A stretch of DNA of 64,000 nucleotides from Glossina fuscipes (taxonomy: Eukaryota > Arthropoda > Insecta > Diptera > Glossinidae). The stretch lies in assembly GCF_014805625.2 (NCBI RefSeq), contig NW_023998414.1, forward strand, positions 38,388,148-38,452,147, given 5' to 3'. Shown piece after piece: positions 45,920 to 58,558 of the stretch (within the stretch, counting starts at the first letter, position 1; every line of letters starts with the position of its first letter). The notes below the pieces were generated by a model. That model was not told the origin of the DNA and did not search any database. It saw only the letters and a program-made list of their open reading frames with translations. The translations under genes were made by a program, and so were the position numbers.

Positions 45920-46175
45920 AGAATGAACGCTGCTCCACTACACTAACCGAATTATCAAATTGAAGAATGTGCAATGAAATTTCTGAAATGAAAACAAGTA
46001 AGAAAATTATATTCAGTTATGCACGAATCTTTTATGCCTATCACGGTTATCTTAGAAAGGACTAAGAACAAAGAAAAATACTAAATAAATGGTGGGCATG
46101 GCTAATTTTAATCCAGACGCTGTATTTCCGTTCAAAATGCTATGCTTTTTCGATCTAATAAATTCGCGTTTTCCC
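45920..46175 (-). mobile_element. Helentron/DINE-like element, GCCACGCCC-type, 3' part
   Basis: From 45,991 the sequence AACAAGTAAGAAAATTATAT, GCACGAATCTTTTATGCCTA, TCACGGTTATCTTAGAAAGG and TGGTGGGCATGGCTAA is the reverse complement of the 3' end of the 47.2-48.1-kb element. The similarity also continues outward over 45,920-45,990, past the usual CTTGTT terminus. Confidence 0.65.
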
Positions 46176-47239
46176 ATTCTTTTGAAGGCGATCAAAAAGC
46201 AGCGCCACTAAGGCAAATGTTACTTGTAAATAAATCAACGAAATTGAGAAACATAAGAATTTCTTGTTAAAAATGACAGTCATCGCAGCAGTTCCGTGAA
46301 TTATTGATCGTTGTATTGAGCGGAGGTGAAAAGGTGTATATAAATTATTTAAATATATCAAAGTGATTTTATTGCTTTTTAAACATATTTACTTACATAT
46401 TTTAAAACGGCAAGCAATTGCATGTAAATTCTGCCTGACGTTAGATTACTTTTTTAAAATGTTTTTAGTTAGGCAACAAAATGTTTTATTATTGTAAGGG
46501 TATTACAAGAAACATAAAAAACACATAGTGCGATAAAAATTAAGAGCGCTTTTGACACAAAAACATTTCTCCTTATTACTCGATAATATGCTAGAAAATG
46601 ATTCTAAATATTGGACAAAGCAAATCCGTAAAGCTTACGATATATACGATGAGAAGATCGTAATAAAAAGTCTTTAGAGATTTTTCTTTTCACTTACATA
46701 ATAAAACGGATTAAATTTAAGTTATAAAACCGGATCATGTGTACTATCTTTCTTTCATAGCGAAGGTTGTCACATATCTAAATAACATTGTATTTTGATG
46801 CGGCAATTTCAAGCATCTTTTTGTAGGAACTAATCACAGCTTCTATGAGAATAATTAGATTAAAAACTTTGTATAAATGCTATGGCGTTGATAAGAAAGA
46901 AAATTTTTTATATTTTTTTTTTTAAAAGCGAACTATATGTTTACAAATCCTTTTCTTTTTCTAAACACAAAAAAAAAAGAAAAAAAAGAAAACATGAGTG
47001 ACTTGTATCGAAGAGATGAATGGAATTTTTATTTGAATTTTATTAACTTTTGCTACATTAAGCAAATACGTATATTATTTATTTCTACTCAGCTCGAGTT
47101 TTTGTTTTCGGTTCTCATTCATTCAGTTTTATTTTTAACTTCATTATTAATTTTTTCCACATCAAGAGAGATAAATATGCTTTACTCTTATTTAACAAAT
47201 CTATATGCAATTTTCATACCCATCAACCAAAGATGATTC

Positions 47240-48074
47240 AAGGGTGCATTCATTTTTTTAAAACGTTTGCAACACCTACAAAAATCATCAGATGTCCCTA
47301 CAAAAGTACACATTTGCTTTGCAACCAATCAATTTTGAATCGATTTATACACGTCCGTCCGTGTAATGCTTTTTGCAAACATTCTCCTGGCCAAAGAAGC
47401 GATCGGCTTCAAGTTTTTCAGAAACATTGAAAGTTCCTGCACGCAGGTGCAGCTAATTCGATTGAAGGACACAGCTGCAGTACGACGTAATGTGTCTGGT
47501 TTTCAAAAAGGGGTAAAAAAATTGCAAATTTTTCTCCTTAACCATAAACTACAGCGAATAAATTTACAAAAAATTTGAACGTATACTCTGTGGGCAATGC
47601 TGTAGTACATGTACAAATGTGGAAAAAATCGACCAAGCCTACTCAATATTATAGTATATCGAATATTCGTTATTTTGTTAAAACCTTTATAACGTTCAAA
47701 AGAAGGCTTCGTCTATTCGACTGTCCATCTGTCCGCCTGTCCAACTGTGTAGTTATCTACGGTAAACTTTTTCCCATTCGGAAAAATTAAGATGTCGCCT
47801 AAAAATTTGCAAAAGAATTTATAAATGACCTAAAACGGTTAAAAGACATGCCTATAACGCCGCCATACCATTACTCATAAACTGTCTCAGATATGCGATA
47901 TAAATTTTCACTTTGTTTCTATAAAAGTTGAAAAAATCAGCCACGCCCACCATATATTATATTTATTATAGATTATGAAAATTTAGTTTTTTCTTTGTCC
48001 TCAGTCCTTTCTAGGAGAACCGTGATAGGCATATAAGATTCGTGCACGACCGAATGTAATTTCCTTACTTGTTT
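47240..48074 (+). mobile_element. Helentron/DINE-like element, GCCACGCCC-type
   Basis: Carries ACGTCCGTCCGTGTAATG, GGACACAGCTGCAGTACGAC, AAGCCTACTCAATATTATAG, a CTGTCCATCTGTCCGCCTGT block and CAGCCACGCCCACCATATAT. It ends GGCATATAAGATTCGTGCAC with the hairpin ATTCG/CGAAT and CTTGTT at 48,068-48,073. Two internal CCGTC/CTGTCC blocks suggest a compound or internally duplicated element. Small frames inside are not genes. Confidence 0.65.
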
Positions 48075-48252
48075 TCATTTCAGAAATTTCATTGCACATT
48101 CTTCAATTTGATAATTAAATGTATACCAAGTGCGAGATAATTAAGTGTTTAGATGTTAGTGTAGTGCAGTAGTGTTCATTCTTGCAAAATTTTTTTAATT
48201 GCAAACTTTAAATATATAAAAATCGTAGGGATAACTGGGTGGATAAACTGAC

Positions 48253-48264
48253 GGGGGGGGGGGG
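48253..48264. repeat. G run of 12
   Basis: A run of twelve G in otherwise AT-rich DNA, exceptional for this window. Confidence 0.85.
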
Positions 48265-48559
48265 ACCTATAGTTGAGCATCATTTAACAGATAAAGGGGT
48301 AAAAATGAGTCGACCTTCTATCTATGAGGATAGCGGAAAGGTTCTCTATGTAGTTTGGAGAGAATTCCTGCATATAGTCTACGTTAAACTTGACTTGACC
48401 CGAGAGCGCTATTCGTTTAATCAAAATTGTTGGTATTTTATCATATATTTGATCATTTATAGTATAATATGTACCACACATGGATACACGCGACATTTGA
48501 TTTTGATATATAGAGAAAATCGGTCAGACTATCGATTAGACTATGATTGAAATATAATT

Positions 48560-49440
48560 CGAATAACTGCGTTAACGCACGTTATTTGACATGTTCAAGT
48601 GACAAAGAATTTTCTGAAAATTAACTGTGTTTTACTAAACTAAATTTTGAGATGAACGAGCGACCGATGAGGAACTGTTTGAAATGATTTTCCAAAATAA
48701 GTCCAACGCCCTCCAGAAAATGTAAAAAATAATTTTCAAATTTTCTAAAATTCTAATAATCGTTTTAACCTTTAAAGAAACCCATTGGTCATATTCCTAT
48801 TCGCCCTACTTCAGGCCATGAGATCAAAATATGCTAAAATCAAGTTCTAGACCATTATTAAAATCTCGATAATGTCAATTATTTTTTTCTTAATTTTTCA
48901 CTTTTCTACATAATAGAAGTAAAAAATGTATTAAGAAAATATGATTTATTTCTCAATTGACATAATCATCTTATTTTCCATCCATTCTTTGATAGTAAAC
49001 AATATCGTGACATTTTTCTTCAATAATAAAAATAATAAGATATAGAAAATTTATATATTTAAATTGAATATTATTTGATTGATTACTTATATATGTGGTA
49101 TAAGTATTCGCTTTGCTATTGGAACATATAGCAAATAAATAAAAAATTCTATAAAAAAAAAAAACAAGAAAAAGAAAACTCAGCTACCTCTAATAAATTG
49201 GCTTAATTTCTTCACAATAAGAAAATTTGCGAACCAAGACAGAAGAACTTTTTCCAGAAATTTAACCTTTGCCTGTGACGATTTCCCATAAAAACGCCCC
49301 ATTTTCCCTTTGAAGTCATGTGATGAGATTCTAGTTTCTTCCCGTGTTTCGATGTCTACATTTTTAGGAGAACAAATTAAAGGTGTGGTCCTGCGAAAAA
49401 ATTCTAGTTAGCAACAAGACGAAAAGAACACTAAAGGACA
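48560..49440. other. no gene seen
   Basis: AT-rich spacer; nothing coding is supported. Confidence 0.4.
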
Positions 49441-49444
49441 TTAT

Positions 49445-49695
49445 GGTGGGACAGTTAGTCATATAGCGTTTTTTTAAAATAAGTCGCTATATGGGAAATA
49501 ATTGAGAAAGTGCTCCGATCCGAATCATTTTTAATAGCGTTAGTCCTTGAACCAAAATCCGTCAGCGTACCAAATTAATTGGGCCCGTTGGCCGAAAACA
49601 ATACAGACTTAGCTTAGAATCGTTATGTAAATTGATCCATAAAATAAAAGGCGGGTGTACTTCTGCACGAATTCAACACAACTTTGTACCACAAG
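49445..49695 (-). mobile_element. DINE-like fragment
   Basis: GGTGGGACAGTTAGTCATAT, AAAGTGCTCCGATCCGAATC, TAGTCCTTGAACCAAAATCC GTCA, AATACAGACTTAGCTTAGAA and AATAAAAGGCGGGTGTACTT, in minus-strand order with a diverged end. Confidence 0.5.
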
Positions 49696-49959
49696 TCGTC
49701 TAAACTAAGCAGAGAAAAGATCAAAAAGATCCTTAAAACCAAAGGCGAGAGTCTGCCGATTTATCGACCTATCGATCCGGACCTATACATCCTTCCATTT
49801 TTAACTATAACTAAAATCGAAAGCGATCGAAGTGCGAGCCCAAAATTAGGCAGGAAAATTTCTCGTAATTGATGGAGGAATAAAGGACGGCCCTTGAGCT
49901 GAACCGTTAACGAAATATAATGCGGCAGTCTCAGATTTGCTGAGATGATAAACATTACC

Positions 49960-51770
49960 GTACTGATTAGCTATGCTTCGAAAGAATTCGAAAAATCGAA
50001 TATTATCAATATGTAAAACCAATTGTGGAATGCAGCACTTCGGTTATTAAAGAAGAGAAAGAATGAGAAATTTCATAAAGAATGATGTTACACCCATGAT
50101 AAGGTTAGGATGAAAGAGCGGCTAAGTGCAATTTTTGAAATAGTAACAAAAAAACTGTTTCCGTTTTCTTCTTCTTGAGGTTTGGCAATGGGTTACTCCT
50201 ACTCACTATGTTTTCCTTCTATGCTTCGTTAGAGAGTGTTGTGGCGATGACTAAAGCCATGCTTTCATGCGCTTCACAATATACTACGAAAAATATGTGA
50301 AAATTACAAGAAATTTCATTTTAAAGTGCAAAATTGTATACGAGGATAAGTCAGACCCAAAACTGGATTGTTCAGGGAGGCATTCTCTTCTGCATGGATA
50401 CACTGAAACGCGTTTAATTGATAGTCATGCGTTTGGACGGTCAACTAAGTAACCCACGTCTGTATCGAGGGTCGAAATTCGAAATTAATTCAAGTGCGAA
50501 TATGGATTTTTACAAAGCCATCGTTCGATTCGAAAGACAAATGAATACTGCGGCCTTAACCGCGAGAGGATGGAAAGTGACCGCGTAAAGCTTTCGAAAA
50601 CCTTTCATTATTGATTGATAGATATGTTGACGATACAGTACCATTTTTAAGACATATTTGGATTGTTTTGCTTTTAGTGTTCTAATATAAGTAGTTCTTA
50701 GCAAAAATTGCTTATGTGTATGACTAATCATCGCTTGTATAAAGCATCATTTACGCGTACACGTATATATTATAATAAAAAAAATTGTTTTTTCTTTCCT
50801 TATTTGGTTGTCAGATAATTCATCAGAATACTTGGGTTCCTTTGTGAATGGTTCATTCTTTGGCGAGCAAAAGACTGCAAAATTTTTATATATATTTTTT
50901 TTTTTTCCTACGTAAACATAAACGATACACCAACACTTTTCTATACACGCAAGTATATTTCAAATATATGATGCTTCTCTTCGCTCATTTGAAGCTTTTC
51001 TCTTGGCTTTACGATTTTGTTTGCACATTTCCTTTATGCTGATTTCATATATTTTATATATGTATATAGACATGTATTATACATTTACATTGAAAGGAAA
51101 ATAATCAATAAATGGCATGTATCACGAGAATATTAATGTTGCCATCTATATTATTAAGACGTTAAGGCGTTGTGCTAATGTTTACCTATGCGTTGTCTCA
51201 GAGATTTTCATGGTATTAGATTGAATTAAATATAAATTAAGCAGATCGCTCCCTATAAAATCAAAGCAATTATGAGCATTTCAAATTCAAAATTTTTTAT
51301 TTATTCATTTTTTTTTGTTGCGAAAAATTTTTTAAACATTTTGAACATATTTTAGCCTTTCGACTTTAATCATATTCCTAGTTGAGTAAATGCTTTGCGA
51401 AAATCTCTTTTATTATTAAAAAGTTTAAAAGTAAAGAAAGTAATAACTTTTATATAATTTATAAAGAAGATAAAAAGGATTATAAATTCCCTAATTAGTG
51501 CAATACTGGGCCGAGAGAATTTGAACGGTATGTTGAAAGAAATATGTTCACGAGGAAGGTCATAGTAGGGATAGCTTTAAGGCTATTAAAGCTTTTATAA
51601 TCGTTGACATCGCAACATGTAGATCTGAGTGGGATTAACGAAAGCTACATACTATTAATCGGCGATCAAACATATCAATTTTCTACGTCGGACTGAGGTA
51701 AATAAAGTGAAACGAAAAAAAGATTTTTATATCTTCAGCAAAGATGAACAATTGGAAAAGTGTTGAAAAC
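49960..51770. other. no gene seen
   Basis: AT-rich spacer. The frame at 50,267-50,452 has a balanced composition in its second half but is unplaced. Confidence 0.35.
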
Positions 51771-51819
51771 AAAAATTGGATGCTTTGCTGATTTTAAGCA
51801 AAGTCGTATCGATATTGAG

Positions 51820-52080
51820 GACACGTTTACTCGTCCTTGAGTCAAAACACGTCAGTGCACTAAATTTCTTCATAATGTCTAAAAAATTCCGGCTTTTAGA
51901 TTGAACACAAGAAAACTAAATAATGTGACGGACGGACAAAAGAGCTTTGGTTGAATCACAAAATGTTTCTGAATCGATCGGTATAATAAAAGGTGGATCT
52001 AAGTCAAGTCCTTCTGGATGGTGCATACATTTGTGCAAGCTTAGTAAAGACTTGTACATCATAAGTGGGGCAAAGTATAA
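51820..52080 (-). mobile_element. DINE-like element fragment, well preserved
   Basis: CTCGTCCTTGAGTCAAAACA, CGTCAGTGCACTAAATTTCT, GATTGAACACAAGAAAACTA, GACGGACGGACAAAAGAGCT, TTCTGAATCGATCGGTATAA, TAAAAGGTGGATCTAAGTCA and CCTTCTGGATGGTGCATACA all lie in minus-strand order. The 5' TATACCC end is decayed to TAAGTGGGGCAAAGTATAA. Confidence 0.62.
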
Positions 52081-52089
52081 TAAGTTTTG

Positions 52090-52840
52090 AGATAATAACC
52101 GGATTGGATAGTTATATATTCTTTAAGAAAACATGACTAATTGTTAAGCTTCAATATTAATTATTGTAGACCGGATTGCTGCGTACGGCAATTAATTTGC
52201 TTCTTCAATAAATAAATATATGTCAGGTGGGCGAAAAGTATGCAAGAATTCGTTCGACAACAAGCTAAGCTGTGGATTACGCACCCAATCCTGTACGCAT
52301 TTATGAATATTTATTATCATCTTCTCCTTACTGAAACATTGGAGAAATGAAGATTATTTGAAAGTTTTTATAGTTTTCCAATCTGAGGATGGTTTACGGT
52401 TTAAGGATCTGAGAGTCAACAATTGAAATTCCTTTGTAATTAGATCAAAATCACAAATGTTCACCCCATAGACAATACCAATGCAGCTGGGGGAGTAGAC
52501 TTTATGAGTACGCTACTTCAAATCCATTTATTACAGTATGTCAAGTCATCTAAACAATGCGGTTTCTAGTCCTGCTGGCACTGAATTGTTTTTTTTTTTT
52601 TTTTTTATTACGTACTTTTTTTGAAAGCAAAAAAATCATATTGAAACACGTATCAGCTTGAATCAGTTTTTCAAATTTGAAAAGATCTCTTCTTGTAATT
52701 GTTTCGCTTTAAAAATATATTTATTGTATGATCTCGTGGTTACGACGATCGTGGTTCGATCATTGGCACGGGTAAATGGATTAATTATGATTTGTTCCAA
52801 TATGACGCACATGTATATGTGCACTTTACATTTTCATTCT
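52090..52840. other. no gene seen
   Basis: AT-rich spacer with a T run at 52,590-52,607. Confidence 0.4.
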
Positions 52841-52852
52841 CTTTGAGTCAAA

Positions 52853-53150
52853 ATGGCCGCCCAACTGTCTATCGAACCTGTTTTTATTGTTTGTAAAGAG
52901 TACATGGTTGTCGATAAGAAGCAGAGAAAAGGCTTAGGCAAACGAATATTATCTGAAGTAAAAAAATTTCGCGCTAAGATGAAAATAAAAATTATACTGA
53001 TCGTTAGTAATGCATCAGGACTGCCGTATTGATCTAACTTGGACACAAATATCGATTTAGACACATCTTCTTGTAAATACTTTCACTGGCATCAGTGACT
53101 GTGACTTGACGCGTTTACATTCACAACCGATGGTTCAAGTAACAAAGTTT
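52853..53150 (+). pseudogene. pogo/Tigger-like DDE transposase remnant
   Basis: The frame at 52,853-53,032 ends with SEVKKFRAKMKIKIILIVSN ASGLPY, matching the Tigger/jerky DDE block (xxFxxxxxLPxKALLILDNAPGHP) with the Asp of LDNAP changed to Ser. After a frame change, HLLVNT and then LHSQPMVQVTKF (about 53,115-53,150) match LPPNTTSLIQPMDQGVIxxF, with the Asp of MDQG changed to Val. Two catalytic positions are therefore lost and it is dead. No matching terminal repeats were found nearby. Confidence 0.55.
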
Positions 53151-53250
53151 TCATGTTAGAAATTATTTTTTCATACGTGGAAGCACGAAAAAAGAATGAG
53201 TAGTAAAATAAAAAAAAAAAAAAAAAAAAAAACTAAGAAACGTTCTAATG

Positions 53251-53251
<1 letters not shown>

Positions 53252-53279
<28 letters not shown>
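53252..53279. repeat. (TA)n microsatellite
   Basis: Alternating TA tract shortly after a 22-A run (53,211-53,232). Confidence 0.9.
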
Positions 53280-53281
<2 letters not shown>

Positions 53282-53289
53282 AAAAATCA

Positions 53290-54600
53290 AATTTAGATTA
53301 TTTGTACGTTAACACTGTCTGCACTATTCGCCAGTGCTTGACATGTTTTGTTGTTTTGTAATCGAACTGTGTCTTATGCCTGCCTGGAATGATGGAGGGA
53401 GCGATTTCAAAACAGTATTTTGCTTAATCAAAAACTGTTGTGCAAGCAAATCCGCATAAGTGAGATTTATATGCAATCGGATTATAACGATTTACTCTGT
53501 CTTTTGAAGACGTTCAAAGAAACTATTGGGGGTTTTTCTTTTTTTCTTACTCTCTTATCAATTGTAACGAACAAGAGCATGTGTGTGTAAGGATTATTTT
53601 ATGCAATAGACGCAACAGTTTATGATTAATGCATTTTTTTATGTGTACACCGAGCCTTTTGAAAATGTCAACTCAGTTTCGTTTAATACTCTAAAGTCCA
53701 TGAATTCGCATTTCCTTTAAGGGAGATTTGTGTTGAATTTTAATATCAAAAAAACGTTGCGTCACGACATGTTACGCAAACATATGCGAAGCATTCACCG
53801 AAGGAGTCCAACTTATTGTCCAAATTATTCTATCCTATGGCATATTTCTTGTTGCCACAGGGAGCGATGCTTTCATAAAGTAGAATAGAGTCGGCATCAC
53901 ATCTGCAAACGGAAGTTAGGAAACCTCACTTGAATTGTTATCAATTAAATCAGGATATTGCTCGTAATAAATGACCGTTACACGTAATAAAAAACTGCAG
54001 AGGCCAAAATAAGTGAAAGATCTCTCTATTTGGATGTTTGATAAAAGCTACTTGAGTTCTACCTCTATTGGGTTTCTTATGTGTACCCCTTCAAATTATA
54101 CCTGCACTCTATTGTTTGGAACATAACTACACCAGCTCTCTACTCTGTTCTCGAAGCATTTTTCATAAACTGAGCAACTGCTCAGTTTCAACTGTTTTGG
54201 CGAATTTTCTTTTCTACCCTTACTCGCTCGAAATGTTGTCTTAGTTTTGGAAATGCTTGCATATAACGCAGATACATATAATGATTTCCAGACAATGAGT
54301 TTTAGCTTCTCACGATGTTTGTATCACTTTCGTAGCGATTAGCGAGTTAACCAGAATGAGAAAAATCCCAATAAATCAACTATAATTTGTGTTTCCGTAC
54401 TTGTTGTCGTCGTAGGTCGTAGCAGTGTCTTCCGCATATGAAATTTAACTCACAATACCAAATATAGATGAAAGTATGAAGAGTGTACAAAGGCGACCTT
54501 TAAACCTGCTATTAGGTCTATAGAAAATCTATGTGAAATTTTTTACAATACCTCTGCAAGGTCACACTCTCAATTTATTGAGAACAAGTCATGACAATAT
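53290..54600. other. no gene seen
   Basis: Spacer, a little less AT-rich than average between 53,800 and 54,450, but without a recognisable frame or motif. Confidence 0.35.
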
Positions 54601-54606
54601 CTCTGA

Positions 54607-55003
54607 TGTGCTTGCATGAATTTTAATCAGTGACATCATCTGATGAAAATGATACAGTAATACGAAGCATCAATGTACGTAATTTGGCCACTCGTTTCAA
54701 GAGTTGTCAATGGTACACTGGTGCAACTCGAATGGGAAGTTCTGCCGTATTCAGTGTATTCACTGGATATAGCGCTTTCCGATTACCACTTGTTCAGATC
54801 GATGCATTATGGCTTAGGTGGTACACGGATTCGACAAGGTGAAGAAGTGCGCAAATGGGTCGATCGCTGCCTAGCTAATATTGTTTTTTTTCGAAAAGTT
54901 GCAAAATATGATGGAAAATAACTTAATTAATATGAATGGTATCAGTTTTAATCAAAAAATGCGTTTTTCCAAGGGGAAAAAATATGATCAAAATACATGC
55001 AAT
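54607..55003 (+). mobile_element. internally deleted Mos1-like mariner (MITE-sized)
   Basis: The left end TGTGCTTGCATGAATTTTAA (54,607-54,626) and right end ATGATCAAAATACATGCAAT are the same terminal repeats as in the 14.2-kb element. The subterminal CAGTGACATCATCTGATGAA also matches 14,208-14,232. About 400 bp remain, containing the transposase fragment below. Confidence 0.7.
54700..54921 (+). pseudogene. mariner transposase fragment
   Basis: GTLVQLEWEVLPYSVYSLDI, ALSDYHLFRSMHYGLGGTRI and EEVRKWVDRCLAN (within 54,700-54,885) match the third-Asp block and C-terminal helix of Mos1-like mariners (LEWEVLPHPAYSPDLAPSDYHLFRSMxHGLxGxRFxxxEEVRKWLDxW). The third catalytic Asp (SDYH) is kept; the first two blocks are gone. 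Confidence 0.75.
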
Positions 55004-55320
55004 AACTTAATAAAAAAATTCTCAAGGCATAATATATAGTTGGCGACGGGTCTAGTCGATAATGATACGAGATGATTTAACAAGCTTGCAGATATTCCTC
55101 TCGACCGCAATTTGCGGAGATAATGTTTTTAATTAAATCTGTTATGAAATGCTATCCATCAGATATTTTGAGTTTCATTTTTCAAACGTTTTGCACATCA
55201 TTTATAATAAAATGTTGAAAAAAATTTTCATAATAATTTCTTTCTGTCACACACAATTAAACTTAATACCAGAACGTTTCCGCATTTAGATATTCAAAAA
55301 GCAGCAGATGCTTATTATTA

Positions 55321-55324
55321 TTTA

Positions 55325-55364
<40 letters not shown>
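55321..55364. repeat. (TA)n microsatellite
   Basis: Alternating TA tract with single G interruptions. Confidence 0.9.
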
Positions 55365-55366
<2 letters not shown>

Positions 55367-55369
55367 TAT

Positions 55370-57260
55370 TGCAAGAATGCGATATGAATCAACATTTGGC
55401 AAATCGCAGCCAATTAATTTTTGATATTTTGCCATAAACAATCGATTGACGAGATTTTTAAAGCAAAGTTCATTTCAGTATAAACGATGATAATTAATTT
55501 TTTGCATATACATGAAGGGTATAAAAATGTGTTATTAAATTGAAATAATCTTTAAGAAAATTGATGAATATTTAGAAATATAATTTATTATTAGTTTCGA
55601 AGAAAACATTCTTTCTAATGGCGCAATAATTGTTTTATTTTAATCACTTCCATCACTTACGCCTTTAATTTAATGAATTAAAAAATAAAAAATTTAAATT
55701 TGGGTTGCATGTTTGTTAACAATCTTTGACGTATGTATTTAAATTGTCCGAGAATCTCACGATAATTCAGAAATCTTTAAGTCCTATGTATTTAAAAAAA
55801 AATAAAAAATAGAAATATTTTTTTTTTATTATACACGACAGATGCCGTTGCAAGCGTGTGTGCAAGCTGATATGTTTTTTACATGTAGTTGTAAGAAATC
55901 GTTATCATTCATCGTCAATTTTTGCTCCCCAAACAATCAACCTTCGCATCAATGAAATATGTGAGAATGACTTATGATCTTTGTCGCTTGAATTACAAGT
56001 GATGCAGAAGAAACCATCGATTATATCAGTAAGAAGATCAAAGTTGATCATCCTGAAATAAACTGGCAAAACTGACTGCAAGGCTAAACTCGTTGCAAAT
56101 AGTACCCGTTCAAAAGCAAAGCTTGATTATTCATTACTTTAAATGTATACGCGCCTCGAACATCATTGTAAAATTTTTACTCTCTAAGTCAGTTTAGTTA
56201 TTGTTAATGTTTGAAAGAAATTATACATTACTTCTAAATTAGACCGTCTTTGTTGGTTTTCGATTAATCGGCAATTCTTTAACCGAAGAAAAAGCAAACA
56301 ATCGCTTAGAGCCCTATTAGATGAAGAGCTACTTTGGGCGACTTTGGATGTCAGTTTGATTTTTGACGAAAAATCAACGAATAATCATTTATTTCTTCTT
56401 TTTTTTTATGTACAATTGTATTGTATGCACAAATATCCAAGTGCCATAACATCTATACACAAACAAACAAACTTTAAAAAGTATTTCATATTAAATTAGT
56501 TGAGGGCAAACAATGTCTTTCAAAGTGTTAATGGCAGCACCGGATGTAATATATATATACAAAAATGCATTTTAATGAACATTGAAGGTTTACATTAAAT
56601 GTTTACATTACCAATATTTTCAAAGTAACAATTAGTTACAATCGGATATGCGTGCAATGCAACTACTCATTAAAGTTAATATTTAATCTTTTCAAATGAG
56701 TCTCGATTATTGTGTGTGATAGTAGTCGCTGCCCAGCTTACATAATCTGCGAAAAGTTGAATCATGCATTATTTGTACGACCTTTTACGAGTTTAAATAG
56801 CATAGTAGTATCTGATGCCTTTACTATGGGGAAGTATGGAAATCAATTTGAACAAATGAAAACTTGGAGATAAAAATTAATCGCCAAGATCGCCATTGCA
56901 TCGTGTTTGTAAAGTTAATTGATCTATAAGATCATTAATAAATATTTAATCGACAATTGCGTACAACTGAGTGCAATGCATTTGATTTTTTCAACTTTTT
57001 TTTTTTTTTCGTGCCCTAAGTTGATTGATTGTCGCCCCGCAATAGTTGGCATCTCTGGCATCTGTGAAGTTTTTATGTCATTTGTAAATATATTTGATTA
57101 TGGTATTGTTTTCTTCACAATTTCATTTCAAGAAATCTTTTTCCCCCAACAAATTTACTCATTTTGATAATTCGTCTACAGCCATTTCTAACACTTAAAA
57201 ACTACACTAGGATTTAAAAGATAACAAACCGGATGATATTGACTTTCGGTCAACTCAGCA
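55370..57260. other. no gene seen
   Basis: AT-rich spacer; no repeats beyond short homopolymers. Confidence 0.4.
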
Positions 57261-57268
57261 AGAAAAAA

Positions 57269-58041
57269 ACCAAGTAATAATATTAGAGTCGGGCAAGGCC
57301 GACCATTAAATACTCTACACCACCTTGTCTAACACAATTCTTAACTTTATTGTTATTATAGAAAAAAAAAAATTGTATCTTATTTCTATATTAAGGCATA
57401 TTTTTTTTATGTGCGTATTTAAGGGGAAACGAGCCCAAAATGCAACCGAATTTAGTACAAGTTTAATCCTTACATATGGCAGGTCCAAATTTTGTAGAGT
57501 TAATTTTTTCCATGAAATTGCTATTATGGATCAATTTATACAAAGCATCAGTTTCGCGTAAATCCTTATTAGAGTAGGCCTTGAAAAAATAGACCGAATT
57601 AATCCAAATTTGGCATAGTTAATTTTGTTACGTCAAAATTACTATTATGATATGGTTTCTTTTTTTTTTTTCAAAAAACCCTAATGCAAATTTTTTTCTA
57701 TATAACGACTTTTCGCAAGATTACGTTATGTGTGAAGTGGTCGAAAAAGTGGACCGATCCGAACCATTTTCAATAGGGTTCATCTTTGGATCAAAACACG
57801 CACGTCACTATACTAAATTTCATCAAAATATTTTATGAGTTGTGACGTGCGGCTTGAATGCAACTATACTTGGACATACACATCAGACGGACAGATGGGA
57901 CGTACCGGCTAAGATCAATTCAGATTATGATTCTGAATCGGTTGGTACAATAAAAGGTTTGTCTACATTAAGCCATTCGGCGTGTTACATACGCCTGCAT
58001 TAACTTAATATACCGTCTACCACAACTTGTGTAGGGTATAA
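57269..58041 (-). mobile_element. DINE-1/INE-1-like element, full length
   Basis: The most complete copy here (773 bp). Minus-strand 3' end CCAAGTAATAATATTAGAGT, hairpin GTCGG(GCAAGG)CCGAC, ATTAAATACTCTACACCACC, internal CCCAAAATGCAACC and AGTTTAATCCTTACATATGG, TGGACCGATCCGAACCATTT, CATCAGACGGACAGATGGGA, GATTATGATTCTGAATCGGT, ATTCGGCGTGTTACATACGC and the 5' end ACCACAACTTGTGTAGGGTA TAAA. Hairpin, CTTG end and 5' inverted repeat (ACCACAACTTGTG) agree with a Helentron-derived non-autonomous repeat. Confidence 0.72.
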
Positions 58042-58049
58042 AAACAAAA

Positions 58050-58482
58050 AAGATTGCATTACATTGATGTATTTCCTATGTTTTGACAACAATTTGTATT
58101 TTCATTTTTATTGCATGGCATTAAAGCATCGAAGCAGGAAAACAAAAGGAAACCAACATCGAACGTTACATTTATTGAATTGTTTACCATAAAACAAATA
58201 AACGTCCATTGGGAGCATATTCATCCACAAATAGCCTAAAAGGTTGAGGAGCTATTTATTTAAACTGAATTTTTAAAATCGAAATGAAATAATTACTTAT
58301 TGTATTATAACAGTTTGTTACGATCATATGTTATTCTCAATCAACTTTTAGTTTACAAGTCCACAAATGGAAAATTGAAACAATACTACGTTTGTAAGCT
58401 TGCAATATGTTACTTAGCTTAACGTTTTTTTTTGCTTCTCTATCAACACCAGTGAGAAGAAAATAATTATATTTAAAATGAC

Positions 58483-58490
<8 letters not shown>
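58050..58490. other. no gene seen
   Basis: AT-rich spacer leading into an A run and (TA)n tract at 58,482-58,538. Confidence 0.4.

Positions 58491-58497
<7 letters not shown>

Positions 58498-58538
<41 letters not shown>
58498..58538. repeat. (TA)n microsatellite
   Basis: Pure TA tract directly after a 15-A run. Confidence 0.93.
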
Positions 58539-58542
<4 letters not shown>

Positions 58543-58558
58543 CGTAATAATATTAAAT

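Noticed and set aside
48239..48550. 103-codon plus-strand frame starting at the G run, with GKVLYVVWREFLHIVYVKL
   Set aside because: It weakly recalls the mariner KVMLCIWWD...VVYYELL block, but no neighbouring mariner motif is found, so the similarity is too thin to call.
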